Shown: positions 45,018-53,503 of the stretch, piece after piece
Layout: the number at the start of each line of letters is the position of its first letter
Position numbering within the stretch: the stretch's first letter is position 1
NCBI GenBank assembly: GCA_019090615.1
Contig: JAHRVQ010000026.1
Span: 1-64,000, forward strand
Source of the DNA: Pseudomonadales bacterium
Lineage (GTDB): Bacteria; Pseudomonadota; Gammaproteobacteria; Pseudomonadales; Azotimanducaceae
Direction of reading: 5' to 3'
Length of the DNA: 64,000 nucleotides
Notes under the pieces: model-generated
Databases searched by the model: none
Told to the model about the DNA's origin: nothing
Seen by the model: only the letters and a program-made list of their open reading frames with translations
Program-made: the position numbers and the translations under genes

Positions 45018-46022
45018 CTATTCTGGATCCGCCATGGGCTTGATCAGATCCTGCAAGTTAGTGGTTAGTCTATTATAAGTTTGCTGATCAACGCCAAAAG
45101 CCCAATCGGATCTAGGATGATCCTTTAACCGCAGCCAATACGCATTTTCTACGTTTACCAGCTGGATTATGATGCGCCGGCTATCAACCAGCTCATAATG
45201 CACTTCGCTCGCGTTGGCAAAGTCTATTTCCGCTACTTTTTTGATATCATCAAACCGTAGACTCACCAAACTCCGACCCAGACCATCAATAATTGAAGGA
45301 TATTTCAATTCTGCATCCGCCGGCAATCCAATCAGCGCAAGTTGACCATCCTGCCTGGTTACAATCACATTACCAGCGTCATTAATAAAGCTTATTTGCT
45401 GTATATTGTCAGCATTTACATCAATGACGCTATTTTCCAACCATGTGAGTGGGTCAGCCGACACATCAGGCTGGGTACTGATAAGCCACACCTGATTAAC
45501 ATCTGCATCATCACCCAGCAGACGAATATACCGGCCTTTACGCTTTGCCGTTGAATTGCCGATAACCAGCTGATAGGTTTGATTGTCAGTCGAAAGTTGT
45601 ATTTCGGTCCCACCTTCGCCGACACCTAACAACGAGAAATTTTCAGGTTTACGGGTTTTCTTTTCCACTAATCTGGCGGACGCCAATGAATTCAGCATCA
45701 AACGAAGCTGCTTCAGTTGTATTTGCAACTGATACTTTTCCTCTACAATCCACTGTATTTTCGGTTGTTCTGAGTTTACCTGGTCCGACGTAGTACTTGA
45801 TTCCGGCCTGTCTATCAGGGCAAGTGGAATTTTGCGCCGCAAAGTTGCCTGCATATCCTTATTTTTAATTACGACGCTATGGACCTCATCCAACGTCTCG
45901 CCCAGGGACGGGAATAATAACGCCCCTGTTTCACTTTCGTGGCCTGACCTGCGGCCTTGATTCAATATCACAGCAGCAATCATTACTATGACTACTAAAC
46001 CCCATAGCAGATTACGACTCAT
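45018..46022 (-). CDS. DUF4340-domain protein of the Gld-type exporter operon
   Basis: The product of about 334 residues has an N-terminal anchor helix (LLWGLVVIVMIAAVILNQG) and a periplasmic beta-rich part in the DUF4340 pattern (VEEKYQLQIQLKQLRLMLNS; YQLVIGNSTAKRKGRYIRLL). Such proteins accompany GldG/ABC-2 operons. The role is unknown; it may be a periplasmic partner. The ATG at 46022 has GAGGG upstream, and is preferred to a GTG 18 bases before. It overlaps the gldG-like stop by 11 bp. Confidence 0.8.
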   Translation of the reverse strand: MSRNLLWGLVVIVMIAAVILNQGRRSGHESETGALLFPSLGETLDEVHSVVIKNKDMQATLRRKIPLALIDRPESSTTSDQVNSEQPKIQWIVEEKYQLQIQLKQLRLMLNSLASARLVEKKTRKPENFSLLGVGEGGTEIQLSTDNQTYQLVIGNSTAKRKGRYIRLLGDDADVNQVWLISTQPDVSADPLTWLENSVIDVNADNIQQISFINDAGNVIVTRQDGQLALIGLPADAELKYPSIIDGLGRSLVSLRFDDIKKVAEIDFANASEVHYELVDSRRIIIQLVNVENAYWLRLKDHPRSDWAFGVDQQTYNRLTTNLQDLIKPMADPE

Positions 46023-47943
46023 ATTCAGACCCTCGACCACGGCGCAAATAATTAAATACCAATAACATCAGCGTTAATATAATCGGCACTAAAGCAATAT
46101 TGATGAATTTCAGGGTACTACCCAGCTGCTCTATATCCTTGTCGAGTTGCCGCCTGACCTCACGCAATTGTCTGCGAATACGCAACTTTTCTTCCTGAAA
46201 ACGACCCAGGGTTAACTCCTGCTGCGGCGTTAAACTCAAAATACCCTGGTCGCTCTGGCTCGCTTCCAGCTCACCCAGTTGCCGCTCAGTTTCTGCAAGC
46301 TGCGCTTGAAGGTCATTAGCGTTCTGTAAAAATTTGGCTTCTGCTTCCCGCTGTAACTCCTGCACCACATCAAATGGGCGGGAAAACCGACCCCGACTGC
46401 GTACTTTTATTAACTCACTACTGCCCACCAGGTTATCAACTGCATTGATAACAAAATCGCCATTATTAGCCCAGGGACTTGCAATCCGCTGGCCAAAAAA
46501 ATCCTGCACCTGGACCCACATATGATCTGACAACAGGTCAGTATCTGCCACCACTATAACGTTGATATTGTCTGTTGCAGATATATGTTTATTTCCCACC
46601 TCAACCTCTGGCGCCGCCAACATTTCCGGAAATGCAGAAACTGCGCTACCCGATAGTCTGGCAGCAACAGTAAACACCTCCCCGGTCGGCTTGAAATCCT
46701 GCTGTAGATCCGCCGGGTCAGCAAGCGTCGCCAGGCGTAGGGTATTTAAAGGCTGCGCATAGACACTAGAGCTGATTAGTGGTGTCACAACGGTTTGGAT
46801 AGGTGTCACAACGGTCTGGATAACGGTCTGATCAGAAGTCACAGCGGTTTGACCATCCGACATAGTATCCAGAATACCCACTGAGGAAAAATTAATGCTC
46901 TCCAACGACGCCAGGGTTACATCATCTGCTTGAAAATTATCAACCCCCATACCCAATATTGTCATATGGCGTTGCGGTTGGCCTGAAGGCCCGGTAACAG
47001 TAAGCGCCGTTTGAGCATCCCCAAGCACCACATCAGGACGCATCTCGATACCCCAGGCAGCCAATAAAGGTCGTAAGTCGGATGGTAAAGACGGCGCCGC
47101 CGGCATCATTGGGTTGGGCGCAGAGGGCCGATCCCGCTCAGCCAACGGATCGACAAAAGCGAGCATTTTACCACCTGCCATCACAAACTGATCAATACCA
47201 TATAGCAGCTGATCAGAAAGCTCTTTAGGATGAATAACTATTAGCAGATCAATGTTACTATCAATTACTTCAGCATCCGCAGCAACAGTTTCTAGTTCAA
47301 ATAATTGTCCCAGCTGATCAACAAAAAGCCACGCTGGAGTGGTCTGAAAAGTCTGCATATCAACATCGGATTGCACCTTTAGTGACGACAGAATACCCAC
47401 TATCGGTTTTTTACTAACCACCAGGTTTTGTACCAACTTACTGATTTCATATTCTAAAAATGCTTCTTTATCCGGTTGAAAGAAAGCAATCACCTGCTGT
47501 TCATCAACCGCGTTAGTGCCCGCCAGACCAAAGTAAAGGCTATCCCCAGCATTATTAATAGGCACACTTTGCAGGCCAAATTCTGCGGCTAAGTCTTCAT
47601 CTTCTGAAAATGGCTGCGGATCTATTATAGTTAACTTAATTTTCCCGTTTGCCGCCAGCTCATACTCTAACAGTAATTCTTCAACCTGCCGAGCGTATGC
47701 GCGCAGCCCAGTAAGCTCTTTGCTTGAAGCCGCCGAAAAGAAAAAATGCAGGTTGATCGGCTCATCAATTTTAGCCAATATTTGCTCGCTGCCATCAGAC
47801 AGGGTATAGAGGCCATTCTCAGTCAAATCCAGTCGAGCAGATGAAAACAATTGATTATTCAATAAGATGAATGTCAGAAACCCCAGCGCAACCAAACCAA
47901 GACCAATAATAGAATTCCAGTTATTCTGCTTTATCATGCTCAA
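46012..47943 (-). CDS. GldG-like ABC-transporter accessory protein
   Basis: The 643-residue protein has an N-terminal helix (IIGLGLVALGFLTFILLNNQ), a large periplasmic domain starting ARLDLTENGLYTLSDGSEQI, which is the GldG/DUF4350-like start, a coiled coil near residues 545-600 (LQREAEAKFLQNANDLQAQL) and a C-terminal helix (IALVPIILTLMLLVFNYL). GldG-type proteins work with an ABC-2 permease and ATPase. A 21-bp repeat lies inside the frame. It overlaps gldF-like and DUF4340 genes by a few bases, an operon. Confidence 0.85.
   Translation of the reverse strand: MSMIKQNNWNSIIGLGLVALGFLTFILLNNQLFSSARLDLTENGLYTLSDGSEQILAKIDEPINLHFFFSAASSKELTGLRAYARQVEELLLEYELAANGKIKLTIIDPQPFSEDEDLAAEFGLQSVPINNAGDSLYFGLAGTNAVDEQQVIAFFQPDKEAFLEYEISKLVQNLVVSKKPIVGILSSLKVQSDVDMQTFQTTPAWLFVDQLGQLFELETVAADAEVIDSNIDLLIVIHPKELSDQLLYGIDQFVMAGGKMLAFVDPLAERDRPSAPNPMMPAAPSLPSDLRPLLAAWGIEMRPDVVLGDAQTALTVTGPSGQPQRHMTILGMGVDNFQADDVTLASLESINFSSVGILDTMSDGQTAVTSDQTVIQTVVTPIQTVVTPLISSSVYAQPLNTLRLATLADPADLQQDFKPTGEVFTVAARLSGSAVSAFPEMLAAPEVEVGNKHISATDNINVIVVADTDLLSDHMWVQVQDFFGQRIASPWANNGDFVINAVDNLVGSSELIKVRSRGRFSRPFDVVQELQREAEAKFLQNANDLQAQLAETERQLGELEASQSDQGILSLTPQQELTLGRFQEEKLRIRRQLREVRRQLDKDIEQLGSTLKFINIALVPIILTLMLLVFNYLRRGRGSEYES
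46781..46822 (-). repeat. Two 21-bp tandem copies inside the gldG-like gene
   Basis: GGTGTCACAACGGTTTGGATA is followed by an almost identical copy with one change. A third, partial and degenerate copy follows. In the protein this gives the alternating pattern VVTPIQTVVTP. The length is a multiple of three, so the frame is kept. Confidence 0.75.
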
Positions 47944-48674
47944 TTCGCCTGTTTTATTTCAATGACAATCATGGTTGCAGCTAGCCAGGCCACAATAAGC
48001 GACAGGAAATAAAACAAATCCTGAAGACTCAAAACACCTTTCGAAATGGCATTAAAATGGGTCAGGAAACTGAGACTGGCAAGGCCATCTAACACCAGTA
48101 ACGGCACCCAGTCTTCAAACAGATTTAAAACCAGCGGAAACCCTGCCAAAACAAATAATAAACAAATCAGGCCAGTGAGGATAAAGGCGATTACCTGACT
48201 TTTACTGAGCGCTGAGATACATGAACCAATCGCTAAAAATCCACCCGCCATTAACCAACTACCAATATATCCGGCAAAAATTGCACCGTTATCAGGGCTA
48301 CCTAAATAATTAACGGTTATCCAGAGGGGGAAGGTCAATACCAGCGCCAGCCCAGTAAAAAACCAGGCTGCCAGGAACTTTCCGACCACTGCATCGAATT
48401 TACGAATTGGTAGCGTCATTAATAATTCAATACTGCCAGACTTCCTTTCTTCAGACCAAAGCCGCATCGAAATGGCCGGCACCAGAAACAAATACAACCA
48501 GGGGTGAAAATTAAAAAACGGCATCAAATCCGCTTGCCCTCTTTCAAAAAAATTACCCATATAAAAAGTAAATACACCCGATAGCACTAAAAAAATCAGG
48601 ATAAAAACATAGGCTAAATGGGTAACGAAATAGCTCGCTAATTCGCGTTTAACAATAATACCTAAATGACTCAA
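47940..48674 (-). CDS. ABC-2 type permease (GldF-like)
   Basis: The 244-residue protein has six transmembrane helices, with LGIIVKRELASYFVTHLAYV at the N-terminus and SMRLWSEERKSGSIELLMTL, the conserved cytosolic coupling segment of ABC-2 permeases. It forms the channel of the exporter with the ATPase upstream. Overlaps neighbouring genes by 4 bp on both sides. Confidence 0.88.
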   Translation of the reverse strand: MSHLGIIVKRELASYFVTHLAYVFILIFLVLSGVFTFYMGNFFERGQADLMPFFNFHPWLYLFLVPAISMRLWSEERKSGSIELLMTLPIRKFDAVVGKFLAAWFFTGLALVLTFPLWITVNYLGSPDNGAIFAGYIGSWLMAGGFLAIGSCISALSKSQVIAFILTGLICLLFVLAGFPLVLNLFEDWVPLLVLDGLASLSFLTHFNAISKGVLSLQDLFYFLSLIVAWLAATMIVIEIKQAN

Positions 48675-49615
48675 CTTAAATTCTCCAACTCACTATCTTC
48701 AACTGTCACCTGCCTGAACACCTCATCCAGCCGCCCCCGTTCCTGGAAGATCGATTCAGGCACCAGTTCATGCTGAGAAAGAAATTGGCTCAACGCAACA
48801 AACAATTTGGCTTTATCCTCTGGGAATACGGTCAGGCTCGACTCGGTTTGCTCTACCGAGGCAACACTGGCCAATTCAGCGATACCGGATACAATATTTT
48901 CTAACGCCGTTGCAGCTGTAAAACGAATACTAACTGCACCATCAAACTTCGATCTGCTGGCTAATTGTTCTGGCGTACAGTCCACCACCAGCCTGCCTTC
49001 TGAAATAATCACCACCCGACTACAGACTGCCGCAACCTCTTCAAGTATATGGGTTGATATAATGACTATTTTATCCTTCGACAATCCCCTAATTAGCTCC
49101 CGCACCTGCTGTTTCTGGTTAGGGTCCAGACCATCAGTCGGCTCGTCCAGGATCAATACCTTCGGGTCATGAATGATTGCCTGCGCTAATCCCACCCGCC
49201 GTTTATAACCTTTTGAGAGCGTTTCAATCCGTTGCCCAAGCACCCTTTGCAGGGACATTTTTTCCACCACATCGGCCACTCGCTGAACTTTTTCTGCACC
49301 ACTAAAACCCCTAATTTCAGCAATAAACCCAAGGAAGGACGCCGGTGTCATCTCGTCATAACAGGGTGCCCCTTCAGGTAGATACCCAATAAGCTTTTGT
49401 GCCGCTAGCTGCTCACTACCGATATCATGCCCATGGATATTGATACTGCCAGAAGTTGGCGCCACAAAACCGGTCAGCATTTTCATGGTAGTGGACTTAC
49501 CCGCACCATTAGGCCCAAGAAAACCTAAAATTTCTCCTGCCACCAGCGAAAGTGACAGATCGTCAACGGCCTTCAGGGCACCGAACTGTTTACTTAAGTG
49601 CGATATTTCAATCAT
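48671..49615 (-). CDS. ABC transporter ATP-binding protein (GldA-like)
   Basis: The product of about 314 residues has Walker A GPNGAGKST, LSKGYKRRVGLAQAI as signature, Walker B KVLILDEPTDGLDP and the H-loop STHILEE. The C-terminal part (ISIRFTAATALENIVS-like) is a regulatory extension. It powers the ABC-2 permease of the same operon. The ATG at 49615 (MIEISHLSKQFG) is preferred to an ATG 24 bases upstream because it is where the family begins. Confidence 0.9.
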   Translation of the reverse strand: MIEISHLSKQFGALKAVDDLSLSLVAGEILGFLGPNGAGKSTTMKMLTGFVAPTSGSINIHGHDIGSEQLAAQKLIGYLPEGAPCYDEMTPASFLGFIAEIRGFSGAEKVQRVADVVEKMSLQRVLGQRIETLSKGYKRRVGLAQAIIHDPKVLILDEPTDGLDPNQKQQVRELIRGLSKDKIVIISTHILEEVAAVCSRVVIISEGRLVVDCTPEQLASRSKFDGAVSIRFTAATALENIVSGIAELASVASVEQTESSLTVFPEDKAKLFVALSQFLSQHELVPESIFQERGRLDEVFRQVTVEDSELENLS

Positions 49616-49986
49616 GAGATTCCGTTCAAAAAATCCCATATATTACTGTACCGATCAATGCTAAGGCAATTTATTAGTAACGGGCTACGATACGCGTAGC
49701 AGAACTGGCAGGATAAAAATGCTATCGATTTATATCGGCTTACGGGGATAGACGACGCGAACAAGGCGCCGTAAGAGGCACACAACAGATAACCTGGGGA
49801 AAATGGCCCGCGAAAGGAAGGAGCGCCACAACATCGGCAGCTTAACTCAGCGCACCCCAAGAACTAAGGCCGGCATGAAAGGCCCAAAGAAAGAACCCGC
49901 CAGAAGAGAGCATCCAAAAGAACAGCTGGTACTACTTTCCTTAAATTACCATCCTTTATTTGGCATCCTTCAGCTACAGATTAGCA

Positions 49987-50169
49987 TCAAATTCTATCGG
50001 GCATATACACGGTATAAGTCTGCATGCGCACATAAGGCGCTCGCCTGGTTTTATGTCGCCGATAAGTCGAAATTTTCCAAAATTCCTGCAGATATCGTTT
50101 TATACCGCGCCGATGTTGTTTTCTTCGATCAGTACCTGAGCGTCTTTCTGCAAAAGTTATCTTCTTCAT
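49987..50169 (-). CDS. Small basic protein with RRSGTDRR motif
   Basis: The 60-residue protein is Arg/Lys-rich: ERRSGTDRRKQHRRG follows the start. The R-R-x-G-x-D-R-R motif recurs in small gammaproteobacterial proteins. AGGAG lies 10 bases before the ATG. A longer + strand frame (49803-50273) overlaps but has a less protein-like composition. The gap 49616-49986 on its left has no feature that I can support. Confidence 0.5.
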   Translation of the reverse strand: MKKITFAERRSGTDRRKQHRRGIKRYLQEFWKISTYRRHKTRRAPYVRMQTYTVYMPDRI

Positions 50170-50373
50170 ATACAGGACTCCTGAATGAGAAGCCTCAGCA
50201 TAATATAATCAACAAATTTCGAGAACGAACAATATGTCCTAAAAACAGCCGTAATTATTCGAAGATTTTATAGCCAGCCAGTTTTTCGAACAATTAGAGC
50301 TAATAACCCAGGCCTGTTATTCCACGGCGATGTTAAGTATTATCTCGTTTTAAAGAGCCTTCGACACGACTTC

Positions 50374-50616
50374 ATGCCGAAACCATCCACCACAACAGCA
50401 TCTGGGATAACAAGAGAAGCAGCGCTAATTTTTCTCTTGAGCTATATTGTTGTGGATCAGGCTTATAGCTTTAAAATGACGCCAACGAACCTTTTTAACT
50501 TAATGAATTTGGCCTCAGAAGCGGAAACTACGCTTAAGTCTCATGTTGGTCTTATTCCACATGAGCTGATTGAAACACTTGCCAAACAATTTATTGAAAC
50601 ACAGCATGAAACCTAA
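50374..50616 (+). CDS. Small helical protein before the HAD gene
   Basis: The 80-residue protein has a hydrophobic run (REAALIFLLSYIVVDQAYSF) and an amphipathic C-terminus. I recognise no family. Its stop overlaps the start of the HAD phosphatase gene by 11 bp, which suggests coupling and supports it as a real gene. There is no strong ribosome-binding site. Confidence 0.5.
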   Translation: MPKPSTTTASGITREAALIFLLSYIVVDQAYSFKMTPTNLFNLMNLASEAETTLKSHVGLIPHELIETLAKQFIETQHET

Positions 50617-51313
50617 TAAGCCCCTTCAAAGCAGCCTGCAACAATTATCTCGCCCCGCTGGTGTGATATTCGACCTGGATGGTACATTACTCGATACCGA
50701 ACCGCTTTATACCATTGCAACACAAAAGGTACTCGACCCCTTTGGCGCAACATTTACCGCCGAACTTAAACAACGTTGCCTTGGCGGCGACTCTCGCATC
50801 AGCGCAAAAATTGTCATCGACCATTGCAATCTACCTCTTAGCGTCAGTGAATTTTTAGCCAACCGAGAAGTATATCTAAACCAATTATTCCTTAATTCGC
50901 CCGACATGCCAGGCGCAGAGAATTTTATTACCGGCTTATCAAAAGCCGCTATCCCCATGGGCCTGGCGACCAGCTCGCATCAGCATTTATGTGACTTAAA
51001 ATTAAAATCCAAACCCTGGCGATACAACCTTAAAGAGATTATCTGCGGCGATCACGCTGATTTAGAACGCAGCAAACCCAACCCAGATATATACCTGCTG
51101 TGCGCAAAAAAGCTTAAATTACCGGCTGAAAAATGTCTGGCGTTTGAAGATTCACCCACTGGTGTGCAGGCAGCCGTGGCAGCCGGCATGACCGTCATTG
51201 GCGTCAATAGCCCTTATGTCCAGGTCGGCGCACTGACAGGTACACTTTTTACCATTGATAGCTATGCGGAGCTTAGTGCCACGCTATCTGCGTGGACTGA
51301 TTCTCCAGATTAA
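50606..51313 (+). CDS. HAD-superfamily phosphatase/mutase
   Basis: The product of about 235 residues has motif I VIFDLDGTLLDTEP (nucleophile and acid Asp), motif II (LATSSHQ), motif III Lys (ERSKPNPDIYL) and motif IV (CLAFEDSPTGVQAAVAAGM). The cap between motifs I and II is helical, as in beta-phosphoglucomutase/pseudouridine-phosphatase-like HADs. It hydrolyses or isomerises a phosphorylated small molecule. The start used is ATG at 50606; another lies at 50570. Coupled to the small gene before it. Confidence 0.9.
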   Translation: MKPNKPLQSSLQQLSRPAGVIFDLDGTLLDTEPLYTIATQKVLDPFGATFTAELKQRCLGGDSRISAKIVIDHCNLPLSVSEFLANREVYLNQLFLNSPDMPGAENFITGLSKAAIPMGLATSSHQHLCDLKLKSKPWRYNLKEIICGDHADLERSKPNPDIYLLCAKKLKLPAEKCLAFEDSPTGVQAAVAAGMTVIGVNSPYVQVGALTGTLFTIDSYAELSATLSAWTDSPD

Positions 51314-51379
51314 ACCTGGATGAAAATTAAACACCGATGGCAAATATTTGAAGATATAATTGCATTGTATCCCTGCCCA

Positions 51380-51850
51380 CTAGTCCTCCAATTCGCCATC
51401 TGGGCTACTAACACGCAAGGTTGAATTAACCATACCGTTCCAGAAGTCCATATTCTGTTCGAGTACCTGGCTCATCAATCCCCGCGGCTCAGAACTCGCA
51501 ACATCAGAGGCAACATCCCCCACCTTATATTGATACGCTTCAAAGTGGTCAATAAAGGTATCTACGCTTTGTTCTATGTATTGACTAACCACCCGCTGCA
51601 TCGGTATACCATAAAACTGAATCAACCGTTCTAGTACCTTATCTGTCAGAATCGGCTCATCACCAGCGCCTTCCTGTTCAGTAATAATTTGTAATAATAC
51701 TGAACGCGTAAGATCTTTGGCTGATTTAGAGTCCAGCACCGAAATAGTTTCACCGGTGAGAATGATCTTGTGGATGTCCTCAACAGTAACATATCGACTT
51801 TCTTGTATATCGTACAGACGCCTATTTGGATATTTTTTAAATTCACGCAT
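51380..51850 (-). CDS. phaR: PHA synthesis repressor PhaR
   Basis: The 156-residue protein begins REFKKYPNRRLYDIQESRYV and continues DIHKIILTGETISVLDSKSA, which is the PHA-accumulation regulatory domain, followed by LQIITEQE and an amphipathic C-terminus. PhaR binds DNA and polyhydroxyalkanoate granules, repressing phasin genes until polymer forms. No pha synthase is in the window. It stands alone, with a 776-bp gap behind it (51851-52626). Confidence 0.93.
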   Translation of the reverse strand: MREFKKYPNRRLYDIQESRYVTVEDIHKIILTGETISVLDSKSAKDLTRSVLLQIITEQEGAGDEPILTDKVLERLIQFYGIPMQRVVSQYIEQSVDTFIDHFEAYQYKVGDVASDVASSEPRGLMSQVLEQNMDFWNGMVNSTLRVSSPDGELED

Positions 51851-52394
51851 TCGTACTTTCCCTATTAAGTGGCTCTTTCGCCACCCATTATTTTTATAAT
51901 TACGGGTACTACTATTGTTTTACGCCCAGCATTCCTTCCTATCTATATTGGTATATGTCATCACTTTAACCCCGCAACGATGCTTGAGTGTCGCTTAGTT
52001 AACCAATGGAATCAAGCCGCAAATAGCGCCTACCCATCCAGTATGCTGGAAAATTTATCGCTATTTCCTTGATTTTGAAGCCTTGATATATATAATGCGG
52101 CAGCGCAACAAATGACACATTGGAGTTACACGACGCGATTCTCATAAACCTCGCAATAATTATTGAATGTTTTTGATAGCTATCAAGAATCATCTAATAC
52201 ACCGCAATATGACTCATATTACAACTAATACTAAGCACTATTACTAAGAACTAATACTAGTCACTCCAAACCCGATTCACCGGAGCTGGCTATATAACAA
52301 GCCTACTAATGGTTTATATGAGCAACATGACCAAAAATATATTTGAGCAACACCTATAAATTCAACCCTAACACAAGAACTTTATATCCCTGTC

Positions 52395-52548
52395 CGCAAG
52401 ATTATATGTCGATTGACCGCTCTTTATTAGCGTTCCATCGGTCTTGCTTCATTCAATCCATCGCAATGAGGTAAGAAGTATTTACTGATGACTAATCCCC
52501 TATTTAGTCGAGTCAGTAATTTCAGGGCGCATTTGCGCCCTTTTTTTT
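52395..52548 (+). ncRNA. Candidate stand-alone small RNA
   Basis: A 776-bp gap between phaR and the SDR gene contains three stems in a row: GACCG/CGGTC (52415-52443, with CGCT/AGCG inside), TTACTGA-GACTAA/TTAGTC-TCAGTAA (52482-52519) and a terminator (52525-52548). No gene stands upstream of the terminator on this strand. A possible promoter is TTCAAC, 16 bp and TATATC (about 52369-52396). Start and size are inferred. No known RNA family is recognised. Confidence 0.42.
52525..52548 (+). terminator. Intrinsic terminator
   Basis: GGGCGC ATTT GCGCCC followed by eight T is a textbook Rho-independent terminator, best explained as the end of the small RNA before it. Confidence 0.9.
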
Positions 52549-52626
52549 CTTTACCGCATCAGAATATTCCCGCATCATTCTTTCCTTCAGCGCAATTAAT
52601 TAAATTCTAACAAAGCGAGCATCCAG

Positions 52627-53412
52627 GTGGATATTGCAGACCAAGGTACAGCCTTAATTACTGGCGCATCGTCTGGCATTGGCGAGGCCCTGGCAAAAGA
52701 ATTTGCCCAAAATGGCTTTAACTTAATCATTACTGCACGACGTGAAGACCGGTTAATCAGTCTCAGCGAAGAACTATCGGCTAATGTACAGGTAGACATT
52801 GTTGTCACGGACCTCGCAACCCAATCAGGCATCGACTATTTAATTCAACAGGTGAGCCATAAACACATCGATATACTGGTGAATAACGCCGGTATCGACT
52901 TTGCCGGCTCCTTCCAGGACCAGAATAAATCGCAATTAGACACCTTACTGTCGCTCAATATTATTGCCCTGACCCAGCTCGTGCATCATTTTCTACCCGG
53001 CATGATTAAAGCCGGCGCAGGTCGAATATTAAACGTCGCCTCGGTCGCAGCCTTTCACCCCATACCCTCATTCGCCCTGTATGCAGCCAGTAAGGCATTC
53101 GTTTTATCATTGACCGAATCGATTGCAGTAGAAACCAAAAATACCGGTGTTACCGCCACTGCGTTATGTCCAGGTCTGACCAGGACAGAAGCAACCGAAG
53201 CATTGCAAGCTATTGAACTACCCAACCTTCTCATGGCCAGCGCTGAAGCTGTTGCCCGAGAAGGCTATGAGGCGTTAATGAACCGCGAGGTAATACGGGT
53301 GCCAGGTATCACCAACCAGGCCGCGCTGGCTATGGCACAGCATCAACCCCGCTGGCTAGTCAGGGAATTGGGTGGTTTGTTGGCCAAATTTAATCCTAAG
53401 CGACAAGCCTAA
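52627..53412 (+). CDS. Short-chain dehydrogenase/reductase
   Basis: The 261-residue SDR has the cofactor motif TGASSGIGEAL (about residues 11-21), NNAGIDFAG, catalytic Tyr152 and Lys156 (YAASK), and FHPIPSFALYAASKAF. It reduces or oxidises an unknown substrate with NAD(P). The likely start is GTG at 52627, since no ATG precedes the Rossmann motif; the Shine-Dalgarno sequence is weak. It is the first gene downstream of the small-RNA terminator. Confidence 0.9.
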   Translation: MDIADQGTALITGASSGIGEALAKEFAQNGFNLIITARREDRLISLSEELSANVQVDIVVTDLATQSGIDYLIQQVSHKHIDILVNNAGIDFAGSFQDQNKSQLDTLLSLNIIALTQLVHHFLPGMIKAGAGRILNVASVAAFHPIPSFALYAASKAFVLSLTESIAVETKNTGVTATALCPGLTRTEATEALQAIELPNLLMASAEAVAREGYEALMNREVIRVPGITNQAALAMAQHQPRWLVRELGGLLAKFNPKRQA

Positions 53413-53425
53413 TTGGCTCAATTCG

Positions 53426-53473
53426 TGATTTGATAAACCCATTAATTGATAAAGCTATTAATTGATAAAGCCA
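53426..53473. repeat. Three 16-bp tandem repeats after the SDR gene
   Basis: Units at 53426, 53442 and 53458; the last two are TTAATTGATAAAGCTA and TTAATTGATAAAGCCA, the first is more diverged. They fill most of the gap between the SDR and peptidase genes. Confidence 0.75.
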
Positions 53474-53503
53474 TGAATTATTCGAACGCTTACCAGGGTC
53501 TAT

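Noticed and set aside
49803-50273. + strand frame of 156 codons
   Set aside because: Composition is not protein-like and it overlaps a minus-strand frame with a good ribosome-binding site and an RRSGTDRR motif.
53426-53473. Possible attachment site or origin iterons
   Set aside because: The repeats are short, AT-rich and have no integrase or rep gene beside them.
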